7,461 bases of DNA from Anaerolineales bacterium UBA2232 (GTDB taxonomy: Bacteria; Chloroflexota; Anaerolineae; UBA2200). Shown in pieces: positions 1 to 6,315 of the stretch. Each line of letters starts with the position of its first letter. Position 1 is the stretch's first letter. The DNA lies in the NCBI GenBank assembly GCA_002348045.1, contig DDYO01000085.1, forward strand, positions 1 through 7,461. Reading direction: 5' to 3'. The notes beneath the pieces are model-generated. The model was not told the origin of the DNA. It saw only the letters and a list, made by a program, of their open reading frames with translations, and did not search any database. Both the position numbers and the translations under genes were made by a program.

Positions 1-1301
1 ACCGGCCGTGGGGCTCGCTCGAATTCCTCCCAAGCCGACCGTATCTTGCGCTCGTACGTGTCCTTGGTGGCTTGCGGGTCAGCATTCCAGAGCTTGGGCC
101 GGACGTTGGCTGCCACCGCGTTCAGGATGGCCGGTATCTGGTCTTGGTCGATGGTGCCATCGTCCAGGAGGCTATCCACCAGGGCTTTCTCATAGGGATT
201 CAGCCTCCCTTTGGCGTCAGTGATCTCCAGCTGCAGGGGGTTGCGGTTGATTACCGTCAGCACACCGCGGTTGACCAGCGACAGGACAATTAGAGTGATG
301 GTGCGAGCCGAGTTGCCCATGTAGAAAGCTGCTTCAATGGCGTTGAGGTCAGGGACAACCCCCGGAGTCTCAAAGGTCTCGATCTCGATTTCGGGAGGCT
401 CGTAGACAGACGTCTTCTTGGGCCGGCGCCGTAGAGCCACGATGGCCACGATCAAGACGATCACTCCCACTATGGGCATGAGGCATAGGATCAATCCCAA
501 CGCTGCAGGGCTCCAACCTGTTGAGGGCGTGGGCGTCTCGATGGCTATGGCGGTTGGGTTGAGAGGAATCACCGTCTCCCTGGTTACCGGCACGATGGAG
601 GCGCGCAGGTAGAAGGGTGGCTGAATCGTGGCGCGGGCCGGCACATTGTTGCGCTCCACAAAGATCGACAGCCAGTTCTTGCCGGTTGTTTGATCGGGCG
701 TGGGGAAATAGACCCAACGGTTGAAGACCGATAGATTTCCAACCTTGATCCCAGCTCGGTTGACGTGTTCGTCGGTGACCTGTTCGGGCTGGGTGATGTC
801 CGCCGGCAGCTCACTGGGTAGAACAAAGGTGGCGGAAAGGATCTCGATGGGGAAATCCCACTGACCCGATGACCAGCCAATGGCACGGTAGTCTTCCCCA
901 TCGATCTTGGTAGCGTCGAACAGCGAGCGGTTGACATCGTAGCGGATCGTCACGGTGTACTGACCGTTGCGGGCAGTCCGCAGGCCAAAAACTGCAGAGT
1001 AGGTATTGGCCTTGCCTGTGGGCTGCAAGGTAACCCGAAAGCGGCCGTCTGGGCCCGTGCCGTACGCCTCGACGAGGGTGTGGGGAGACTCTAGCTCAGG
1101 CAGCTCACTGATCCGGTCACGGCCGGCCTCCCGCTCGGTGAAGGTCAGCTCATACCTGATCCTGGCTCGACCGTCCTGCAGAATAGTGACATAATAGTCG
1201 GATTTGTTTAATGTCACCGGTGCTTGCTGGGCCGAAATCAGCGCTGTGCCCGACAGGAACAGCGTCATCAGTATGGCCCATAGGCCAAGCCGTCTCTTCA
1301 T
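1..1301 (-). CDS. DUF2207-like predicted membrane protein, C-terminus cut by the window edge
   Basis: This is an open frame of 433 codons without a stop, starting at the ATG at 1301-1299 and running off the left edge. The start follows AGGAGG with a 6-nt spacer. Residues 1-24 form a signal peptide: basic MKRR, a hydrophobic core and likely cleavage near SA/QQ. A beta-rich extracytoplasmic region follows to about residue 260 and contains a stretch like SLFDATKIDGEDYRAIGWSS and then WDFPIEILSATFVLP. This resembles the N-terminal DUF2207 pattern of conserved Trp and Pro before strand-like LP segments. A strong transmembrane helix lies at about 266-290, closed by RRRPKK. The cytoplasmic part includes ITLIVLSLVNRGVLTV, which resembles the winged-helix-like 'LarRG' segment of DUF2207 proteins. 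The family has no established biochemical function. The family call rests on recognised pattern; existence of the gene is near certain. Confidence 0.75.
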   Translation of the reverse strand, partial: MKRRLGLWAILMTLFLSGTALISAQQAPVTLNKSDYYVTILQDGRARIRYELTFTEREAGRDRISELPELESPHTLVEAYGTGPDGRFRVTLQPTGKANTYSAVFGLRTARNGQYTVTIRYDVNRSLFDATKIDGEDYRAIGWSSGQWDFPIEILSATFVLPSELPADITQPEQVTDEHVNRAGIKVGNLSVFNRWVYFPTPDQTTGKNWLSIFVERNNVPARATIQPPFYLRASIVPVTRETVIPLNPTAIAIETPTPSTGWSPAALGLILCLMPIVGVIVLIVAIVALRRRPKKTSVYEPPEIEIETFETPGVVPDLNAIEAAFYMGNSARTITLIVLSLVNRGVLTVINRNPLQLEITDAKGRLNPYEKALVDSLLDDGTIDQDQIPAILNAVAANVRPKLWNADPQATKDTYERKIRSAWEEFERAPRP

Positions 1302-1307
1302 GCTCGC

Positions 1308-1359
1308 CCTCCTGGGACGTCCTAGGCTCCACTATACCACACACGATGGGTCTCGCCAA
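1308..1359 (-). promoter_or_regulatory. Promoter and Shine-Dalgarno of the DUF2207-like gene
   Basis: On the minus strand, TTGGCG (1359-1354) and TATAGT (1336-1331) are separated by exactly 17 bp, a sigma70-type arrangement with 4/6 and 5/6 consensus matches. Transcription would begin near 1324, giving a leader of about 23 nt that contains AGGAGG (1313-1308) six nt before the ATG. The gene therefore appears to have its own promoter and need not depend on read-through from the upstream glycosyltransferase gene. Confidence 0.65.
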
Positions 1360-1399
1360 ACATTGGCGGGCGTAAGCGACCGGGACACTATGGCTTACT

Positions 1400-1428
1400 G
1401 GTTGCAGGACGCCAGGCTGGCTGCAACC
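1400..1428 (-). other. Inverted repeat downstream of the glycosyltransferase gene
   Basis: GGTTGCAG (1400-1407) pairs perfectly with CTGCAACC (1421-1428) across 13 nt. The interior, GCCAGGCTGGC at 1411-1421, is itself palindromic, so two alternative stems compete. The structure begins about 20 nt after the stop of the GT4 gene on the minus strand, where a terminator would be expected. No T-run follows on either strand, so it is not a classic intrinsic terminator. It may help end the mevalonate kinase-GT4 transcript, stabilise its 3' end or be a protein-binding site. Confidence 0.35.
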
Positions 1429-1448
1429 GCTGACGTGGTGTGACCGGG

Positions 1449-2570
1449 TCATGGCGGAGGGGGAGCGCGCCCGACGGTTTCCAGGACCTGAAGCGTTGCT
1501 CTGGCGCATGCCTCCCAGGAAAAGCGCCGGGCCCGCCTCAGTCCCCGCTGGACGAGGTCAGCGTGAAGCGTTTCGTCCTCAATGACCCGGCTCATCGCCG
1601 CCTCGATATCTCGGGAATCGTGCGGATTGATCAGCAAGGCAGCATCTCCAGCGACCTCGGGCAGAGAGCTGACGCGGGAGCAAATCACCGGCGTTCCACA
1701 GGCCATGGCCTCGAGCACGGGCAGTCCGAACCCCTCGTAAAGGCTGGGCAGGACAAAGGCTCGGGCTGCACCGTACAGTGCTGGCAGGTCTGCCTGGGGC
1801 ACATACCCGGTCCAATGCACATGGCTCTCCAGGTCAAGCTCGCGGGAGTAATCGAACAGCGCCTGGTACATCCAGCCCGGCTTTCCGGCCAGCACCAGAT
1901 GAACATGGGGATGCTGGATGCGCAGCGCGGCAAAGGCCGCTAACAGGCGGTGCAAGTTCTTGCGCGGCTGGTAGGTGCCCACGAAGAGCAGGTAAGTTGG
2001 CGGTAGACGGTAACGGCTGCGGACTTCTTGGAGTTCTTGAGCCGAGCGCACCGGCTCAAGAGCCGGGTCAATCCCTGGATAGACGACGGTGGTCTTATCT
2101 TCGGCTACACCGCAGTGGGTGGCGAGGTCGGCGGACGTGGTTTTCGAGTCGCAGATGAGATGAGCAGCACACCGCGCGTTGAAGCGGGTGGACCAGTTCA
2201 GGTACCAGCGGGCAACCGGCGTGTGGGCCTCTGGGTAATACAGGTACCCGAGGTCGTGGACCGTAACGACGCTCTGGCGAGGATGGAAAAGCGGCAAGAC
2301 ATGGGCGGGCACAAAGAGAACATCGGGAGGATGCTGCACCATCTCCCACGACAGTCGCACGTGAGTCCACAGGCGCGGAAACGGCAGAACGCGAAAGTGC
2401 ACCTGGGACGTGCCCGAGAAGAGGTCTCCCTCGGGAGCCGCGTTAAAGTAGAGGGTATAGTGGTTACGGGAGTCAATCTCCAACAGCTTTCGGATGAGGA
2501 AGAGGGAATAGTTCTCCGTACCGGTACGCTGGGCAACCGTTGTGCGGCTCGCGTCAATGCCGATGCGCAT
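1449..2570 (-). CDS. GT4-family glycosyltransferase (GT-B fold)
   Basis: This 373-residue protein is a retaining, nucleotide-sugar-dependent glycosyltransferase of CAZy family GT4, predicted to be cytosolic or peripheral at the membrane and likely to act in polysaccharide or glycolipid assembly. The N-terminus MRIGIDASRTTVAQRTGTEN has the GT-B start with the acceptor-side glycine loop (GTENY, 17-21). The C-terminal Rossmann domain shows LFVGTYQPRKNL with R203 and K204 in the usual diphosphate-contacting position. The family's E-x7-E signature is at E279 and E287, in YEGFGLPVLEAMACGTPVI. No signal peptide or transmembrane helix is seen. The ATG at 2570 is chosen because GGAG lies nine nt upstream; an ATG at 2585 would overlap that ribosome site and add five residues. 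The start lies 17 nt after the mevalonate kinase stop, so the two are co-transcribed. Sugar donor and acceptor cannot be read from sequence. Confidence 0.95.
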   Translation of the reverse strand: MRIGIDASRTTVAQRTGTENYSLFLIRKLLEIDSRNHYTLYFNAAPEGDLFSGTSQVHFRVLPFPRLWTHVRLSWEMVQHPPDVLFVPAHVLPLFHPRQSVVTVHDLGYLYYPEAHTPVARWYLNWSTRFNARCAAHLICDSKTTSADLATHCGVAEDKTTVVYPGIDPALEPVRSAQELQEVRSRYRLPPTYLLFVGTYQPRKNLHRLLAAFAALRIQHPHVHLVLAGKPGWMYQALFDYSRELDLESHVHWTGYVPQADLPALYGAARAFVLPSLYEGFGLPVLEAMACGTPVICSRVSSLPEVAGDAALLINPHDSRDIEAAMSRVIEDETLHADLVQRGLRRARRFSWEACARATLQVLETVGRAPPPP

Positions 2571-2587
2571 GGCTGGTTGCTCCATTC

Positions 2588-3559
2588 TCAGTCGGTGGTG
2601 CTGTCCACGCGGGTGACAATGGTGCTGACCGCGCCGGCCCGCCGGAGGGCTGCGGCCACTCCATCCGCACTCTCTTCGGAGACCAGGGCAATCATGTTGC
2701 CGCCGCGGCCCGCGCCACACAGTTTTGCTCCACTGGCTCCTGCCCGCCGGGCAGCGTCGATCAGTTGGTTCAGTTCCTTCGAGGATACGCCGATATCCTC
2801 TAGTATCCGCTGATTCTCGTCCATCCAAGGTCCGATGCGGTGTTGCTGACCAGCGATGATCGCCTGTCGGGCCTGCAGCACGATGGCCGCGATGGCCTCA
2901 AACCAGGCCTCGTAGCGGGCTTGATCTGGTTCCCAGCTGCGGCGTACATCGCCCACGGCAACTCGCGTGGGGCTGGCAATGCCCGTGTCGCCGACCACCA
3001 GCCACAAGGGGCAGCCGACGCGCAGGACCTCGATGGGTTGTTCTCGCACAAAAAAGACCGGCTGCTCAAAGGCAATTACAGTGTTGTCAATGCCGCTGGG
3101 GGTCCCGTGGTAGAAGACCTCCGTCTGGTAGACGAGGTCGGAGACCTCCAGTGAACTCAGATCGCGGCCAAGGTGTCTGGCCAGCGCCCGCACGACGGCC
3201 GTGGACAGGGAAGCTCCGCTTCCCAGACCACGAGCCATGGGAACAGTGGATGACACTCTGAGGGTGAGGTCCGGTTCCCGCTGTACCCGCACCCAATCCA
3301 GTACATTGCGCACCGTCATGGCGATGGGGTACAGGGGGTCGCCAGGATCGGTAACCCGGACAAGAGCTCTCTCCTGCTGCAGGTCCGTGGCCCGCATGAT
3401 GATTCCCTGGCCCAGGGGCGCGCTTCGCACGGTGGCCGTGGCGCATACCTGGCTGATGGGCACAGCGATGGCCGGCCGACCGTACACGACGGCGTGCTCA
3501 CCAAAGAGGATCGCCTTGCCAGGAGCATGAGCTGTTGTCGTCCGGGCCTCATCGTTCAC
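2588..3559 (-). CDS. mvk: Mevalonate kinase (GHMP kinase family)
   Basis: This enzyme phosphorylates mevalonate with ATP to 5-phosphomevalonate, in the cytosol, at the entry of the lower mevalonate pathway to isopentenyl diphosphate. The 323-residue product has the usual length for the bacterial/archaeal type. Motif 1 is APGKAILFGEHAVVYG (12-27), with catalytic-site Lys15, Glu21 and His22. Motif 2, the ATP phosphate loop, is PMARGLGSGAS (107-117). The mevalonate kinase signature GTPSGIDN (152-159) carries the catalytic Asp158. Motif 3 is KLCGAGRGGN (279-288). The loop reads GLGSG where many homologues have GLGSS. The start is the GTG at 3559: it sits 12 codons before motif 1 as expected, and a perfect TATAAT lies immediately upstream, so the longer frame reaching 3658 would include promoter DNA. 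No Shine-Dalgarno precedes the GTG, so translation is probably leaderless. It is the first gene of an operon with the GT4 glycosyltransferase. Confidence 0.95.
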   Translation of the reverse strand: MNDEARTTTAHAPGKAILFGEHAVVYGRPAIAVPISQVCATATVRSAPLGQGIIMRATDLQQERALVRVTDPGDPLYPIAMTVRNVLDWVRVQREPDLTLRVSSTVPMARGLGSGASLSTAVVRALARHLGRDLSSLEVSDLVYQTEVFYHGTPSGIDNTVIAFEQPVFFVREQPIEVLRVGCPLWLVVGDTGIASPTRVAVGDVRRSWEPDQARYEAWFEAIAAIVLQARQAIIAGQQHRIGPWMDENQRILEDIGVSSKELNQLIDAARRAGASGAKLCGAGRGGNMIALVSEESADGVAAALRRAGAVSTIVTRVDSTTD

Positions 3560-3596
3560 GGGAGGATTATAGCGCAGCTCGCGGCCGCCGTGGCAA
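3560..3596 (-). promoter_or_regulatory. Promoter of the mevalonate kinase operon, probably giving a leaderless mRNA
   Basis: A perfect -10 box TATAAT occupies 3571-3566 on the minus strand. A -35-like TTGCCA (5/6 match to TTGACA) is at 3596-3591, with a longish 19-bp spacer. Six bases (CCTCCC) separate TATAAT from the GTG start codon at 3559, which places the -10 box at -12 to -7 if transcription starts on the G of GTG. The leader would then have no ribosome-binding site, which fits the lack of any purine-rich stretch there. Confidence 0.7.
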
Positions 3597-3625
3597 TTGC
3601 ACTGCGGGTCGCCCAGGGTTATATT
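3597..3625 (+). promoter_or_regulatory. Candidate promoter of the rightward glycosyltransferase operon
   Basis: TTGCAC (3597-3602) and TATATT (3620-3625) are separated by 17 bp. The -10 box matches consensus at 5/6 positions, but the -35 box at only 3/6, so this is a moderate call. The -35 box abuts the leftward TTGCCA and both lie in the palindrome GCAATTGC (3593-3600). Transcription would start near 3632, leaving a leader of about 130 nt before the TTG start at 3764. Apart from a spaced 32-codon frame (3650-3748), I see no riboswitch or other structure in that leader. Confidence 0.4.
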
Positions 3626-3746
3626 CCAGAAACAGTCCTGTACAGTGGTATGCACCACACCAGCCTGTGTCCTAGGGGTGAACGGCTGGCACGAGGCAGG
3701 TGTTGGCTGAGGGCAGACTCGATGGGTACGGGCGCGCGCAACTTCT

Positions 3747-3752
3747 AGGAGG
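3747..3752 (+). promoter_or_regulatory. Shine-Dalgarno that decides the TTG start at 3764
   Basis: AGGAGG lies 11 nt before the TTG at 3764, and the purine-rich run continues to AAGGG at 3757-3761. The frame of the downstream gene is closed by TAG at 3746-3748, which overlaps this site. Between that stop and the TTG there is no other ATG, GTG or TTG codon in frame, so TTG is the first possible start. Confidence 0.8.
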
Positions 3753-3763
3753 AGCGAAGGGAC

Positions 3764-5257
3764 TTGAGGTCATCTTGGCTTGCTCTGGTGGCTCTCTGCC
3801 TGACCAGTTTTTTCCTGGCGGCCCTGATTGCCTGGACTATTTTCGACGCCATGCCTCACAGCGAGGACGAGCAGGCCAACTGGTTCCAGGCACAGGTTTT
3901 CACCGCAGGGCAGGTGACCGCCCCGGTGCCAGTCCTGGCGGAAGCGTTCCCGGTTCCGTTCGTGGTGGAGTGGAACGGCCGACGCTTCTCCAAGTACCCT
4001 CCGGGCTATTCGCTGCTGCTGGTGCCGTCGGTATGGCTGGATCAGCCATGGCTGGTGAACGCCGTGGCGGCGGCTCTAGGTATCCTGGCAACGTTCCTTC
4101 TGGGGCGAGAACTCTTCGGCGCGGAGACGGGCCTGTGGGCGGCGGCGCTGGGGGTGCTTTCCCCCCTGTACCTGCTGCTCTCGGGCACGCTTCTGCCCCA
4201 TGTGCCCACCCTGACGGCCCTCACCATTTTTGCCTGGGCACTCGTACGAGCCCGTCGTAGCGTTGGGTCCCACGGTCGCCGCTACTCCGTGCTGGCTGGC
4301 CTGTGCCTGGGGCTGGCAGTGGCGATCCGGCCGTGGACGGCAGCCGCGATCGCGCTGCCCTTCCTGGCTCTGGCGGGGGCCGACCTGATCAGGGATGCAA
4401 GGCGACATCTGGGTGTGTACCTGCCGGTGGCCATAGCGGCAGCGGCGGTGGCAGCGATGTGGCCCGTGTACAACTGGCTGGCAGCGGGTTCTCCCCGGGC
4501 CAATCCCTACACCCTGTGGTGGGATTTCGACCGAGTGGGGTTCGGCCCGATGGTGGGCAACGACGGGTACACTATGCGGGCCGCCCTGGCCAACCTGTCG
4601 GCGGACTTGAGCCGCTTAGCGGCACTGTGGCTGGCCTGGCCGGGCGGGGTATGGCTGGCGGCTCCATCTGCATTGGTCCTGGCCGCGCTTGTCTTTTCTG
4701 GTGAGGACCGGTGCGAATGGAAATTGCTCGCGCCTCCGCTTAGCCTGATCGTCGCCTACACCGCCTATTGGGCAGGTTCAGGGGAGCTGTACGGACCACG
4801 CTACTATGCTGAGGGACTGCCGTACCTGTGGATCCTGGGGGCGCGAGGGCTGAGCCATGTGCGCCGGCGATGGACTCCCGCTGTGGTGAACACGGTGCTG
4901 CTGGTGGGACTTTGTGTCGGCACTCTGACCACCACTGTACCGCAGCTGCTACAGCGGCGGAACCTTTACGGGATTTCGCGGACGCCCTGGCACCGGGTGG
5001 TAGAGGCCAACGTGCAGGATGCCCTGGTGCTGGTGACCAGCGCGCACTGGACCGACTATACGCCCCTGAGCTGGCGGAACCACCCCCTGCTGGAACGCAG
5101 CGATGTCGTGTTTGCCCTGGCCCTGGGCTGCGACCAGAATGCCCTGCTGATGCAAGAGTTCCCCGGACGGGACGTGTGGTACTACCCTGCGCCAGGCGAT
5201 GAGCCGCTGACCCGATCCTACGTCTTTGACTGCGGCCTTCCGCAGAATGACAAATGA
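3764..5257 (+). CDS. PMT/ArnT-like polytopic membrane glycosyltransferase (GT39/GT83 type)
   Basis: This 497-residue integral membrane protein resembles the GT-C glycosyltransferases that transfer sugars from polyprenyl-phosphate donors to protein or lipid acceptors on the outer face of the membrane. The first hydrophobic helix (about 5-27) is followed by a loop with the acidic pair D35-E36 in SEDEQANWFQ, the position of the catalytic Asp in this fold. Next comes FSKYPPGYSLLL (75-86), a conserved loop typical of ArnT/PMT-like proteins. A series of Ala/Leu/Val-rich helices continues to about residue 390. GELYGPRYYAEGLP (340-353) matches a conserved motif of these proteins. A hydrophilic tail of roughly 100 residues, probably extracytoplasmic, ends the protein. 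The start is a TTG, forced by an upstream in-frame stop. The downstream YbaK gene overlaps it (ATGA), so the two are translationally coupled. The exact sugar and acceptor are unknown. Confidence 0.85.
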   Translation: MRSSWLALVALCLTSFFLAALIAWTIFDAMPHSEDEQANWFQAQVFTAGQVTAPVPVLAEAFPVPFVVEWNGRRFSKYPPGYSLLLVPSVWLDQPWLVNAVAAALGILATFLLGRELFGAETGLWAAALGVLSPLYLLLSGTLLPHVPTLTALTIFAWALVRARRSVGSHGRRYSVLAGLCLGLAVAIRPWTAAAIALPFLALAGADLIRDARRHLGVYLPVAIAAAAVAAMWPVYNWLAAGSPRANPYTLWWDFDRVGFGPMVGNDGYTMRAALANLSADLSRLAALWLAWPGGVWLAAPSALVLAALVFSGEDRCEWKLLAPPLSLIVAYTAYWAGSGELYGPRYYAEGLPYLWILGARGLSHVRRRWTPAVVNTVLLVGLCVGTLTTTVPQLLQRRNLYGISRTPWHRVVEANVQDALVLVTSAHWTDYTPLSWRNHPLLERSDVVFALALGCDQNALLMQEFPGRDVWYYPAPGDEPLTRSYVFDCGLPQNDK

Positions 5258-5733
5258 AGGTGGTCAACGCCAGGGTGACCCGTGCTCTGGAGGTCCTGGG
5301 CATTGCCTATCGCATCCTTCCTCACGGGGAGGCAGTGTACACCGTGGAGGCGGCGGCGCGGGAGCGTGGCGTGCCAGCGGAGGAGATGGTAAAGTGTATC
5401 TTGCTGGTGGATGCCGGCAGACGCTACGTGATGGCTTGCCTGCCGGGGAATGCCCGGGTGGACGTCAGGGCAGTGCGAGAAGCGCTGCCAGAATATCAAC
5501 GGCTGCGATTCGCCAGCGCCGACGAGATCGCGCAGGTCACGGGCTATGTGCAGGGGGCGGTCGCTCCCGTAGACCTGCCGGAGACAGTGCCGGTCATCGT
5601 TGACCCCGCTGTCACTCGTTGCGCCAGGGTTAAAATCAGCAGCGGCGACCCGTTGGCCGGGTTGGAGCTGGACGCCCAGGACCTGGTCCGAGCAGCCAGA
5701 GGCCGGACCTGGCCCATCGCCGAACGACGTTGA
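5254..5733 (+). CDS. YbaK/EbsC-type aminoacyl-tRNA editing domain protein
   Basis: This 159-residue protein has the full-length stand-alone YbaK/ProX fold. Members of the family hydrolyse mischarged aminoacyl-tRNAs in trans, for example Cys-tRNA(Pro) or Ala-tRNA(Pro), in the cytosol. Recognisable elements are the N-terminal helix with ALEVLGIAYRILPH (11-24), the catalytic-site Lys47 in MVKCILLV, and GYVQGAVAPVDLP (97-109), matching the family's G-x3-G-x-[VI]-x-P loop. DPAVTRCARVKISSGDP (117-133) is the C-terminal substrate-pocket strand-loop. The ATG overlaps the stop of the membrane glycosyltransferase as ATGA, indicating translational coupling, and the DinB-like gene follows 11 nt later. 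Which tRNA it edits cannot be told, because the pocket residues that separate YbaK, ProX and PrdX types need alignment. Nothing connects it functionally to the glycosyltransferase beyond the shared operon. Confidence 0.9.
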   Translation: MKVVNARVTRALEVLGIAYRILPHGEAVYTVEAAARERGVPAEEMVKCILLVDAGRRYVMACLPGNARVDVRAVREALPEYQRLRFASADEIAQVTGYVQGAVAPVDLPETVPVIVDPAVTRCARVKISSGDPLAGLELDAQDLVRAARGRTWPIAERR

Positions 5734-5738
5734 GGAGG
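5733..5738 (+). promoter_or_regulatory. Shine-Dalgarno that decides the ATG start at 5745
   Basis: AGGAGG lies 6 nt before the ATG at 5745. A longer reading from the TTG at 5730 would translate through this ribosome-binding site and add only five residues, so the ATG is preferred. The site overlaps the last base of the YbaK-type gene's TGA stop (5731-5733), which favours reinitiation by ribosomes finishing that gene. Confidence 0.85.
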
Positions 5739-5744
5739 ATAGGG

Positions 5745-6248
5745 ATGTTGGACGCTATTCGTTTGCTGTACCGCTATGACTCCTGGGCGGCCCGGCGCAT
5801 CCTGGAGACGACAGAGCCGCTCACGGCGCAGCAGTTCCTGGCGCCCGAGGGCGCCAACGGCTGGTCGCTGCGGGATACCCTGGTGCACGCGCTGAGCGGC
5901 CAGTGGATCTGGCTGGAGCGCTGGGAGGGCGCCTCACCGCCGGCCATGCTCAGAACTGCCGACTATCCGTCCCTAGCTTCCATCAGCGATCGCTCTGCTG
6001 AGGTGGCCGGCAATCTCCAAGCATTCCTGGCCAACTTGAGCGAGGAGGAATTGAGGAGGGTTGTGCACTACCTCAACACCCGCGGGCAACCCTTTGCCTA
6101 TCCGCTGTGGCAGTTGATGTTGCACCAGGTGAACCACGGCACCCAGCACCGCAGCGAGGCGGCCGTGCTGCTGACCCAGTTCGGCCACTCACCGGGGGAG
6201 ATGGACCTGGTGACCTACCTGGCGTTGGTGGCGCAAGCTGGCAGCTAG
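5745..6248 (+). CDS. DinB-family putative metal-dependent protein
   Basis: This 167-residue protein has the DinB/YfiT four-helix-bundle pattern. Helix 1 contains RLLYRYDSWAARRIL (6-20). WSLRDTLVHALSGQWIWLERW (40-60) carries the first metal-ligand histidine, His48. The helix LMLHQVNHGTQHRSEAAVL carries His131 and His135 in the classic N-H-x3-H-R motif, followed by LLTQFGHSPGEMDL. The complete three-His set suggests a bound divalent metal. Family members include thiol transferases that use bacillithiol or mycothiol, but many are uncharacterised, so the substrate is unknown. The gene is last in the rightward operon, 11 nt after the YbaK-type gene. The start is set by AGGAGG six nt before the ATG at 5745. 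The 67 nt after its stop, up to the converging toroid gene, hold no clear terminator. Confidence 0.87.
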   Translation: MLDAIRLLYRYDSWAARRILETTEPLTAQQFLAPEGANGWSLRDTLVHALSGQWIWLERWEGASPPAMLRTADYPSLASISDRSAEVAGNLQAFLANLSEEELRRVVHYLNTRGQPFAYPLWQLMLHQVNHGTQHRSEAAVLLTQFGHSPGEMDLVTYLALVAQAGS

Positions 6249-6315
6249 CGGAAAGAGCGCAGGCGACTTTGCCATCCCTGTCTCAGCCATGATGTGGTCG
6301 GTCGGCTGCGCTTCG

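Noticed and set aside
584..937. Open frames on either strand within 1-1300 other than the long minus-strand frame.
   Set aside because: The 433-codon uninterrupted minus frame with signal peptide, transmembrane helix, promoter and Shine-Dalgarno explains the whole region.
2028..2813. A long open frame on the plus strand opposite the GT4 and mevalonate kinase genes.
   Set aside because: Both minus-strand genes have unmistakable family motifs here, and the antisense product shows no recognisable domain and no ribosome site; it is a GC-driven shadow frame.
3560..3658. An N-terminal extension of mevalonate kinase of 33 codons, from the ATG at 3658.
   Set aside because: It would translate through the TATAAT and -35 boxes, its sequence looks unlike the family, and the GTG at 3559 gives the expected distance to motif 1.
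3650..3748. A 32-codon leader reading frame starting ATG 3650 before the membrane glycosyltransferase.
   Set aside because: No Shine-Dalgarno precedes it, and the composition looks random; kept only as a side note in the TTG-start finding.
6256..6312. A bidirectional terminator between the converging DinB-like and toroid genes, from AGCGCAG pairing with CTGCGCT.
   Set aside because: Only 7 bp pair across a loop of more than 40 nt, with no T-run on either strand.
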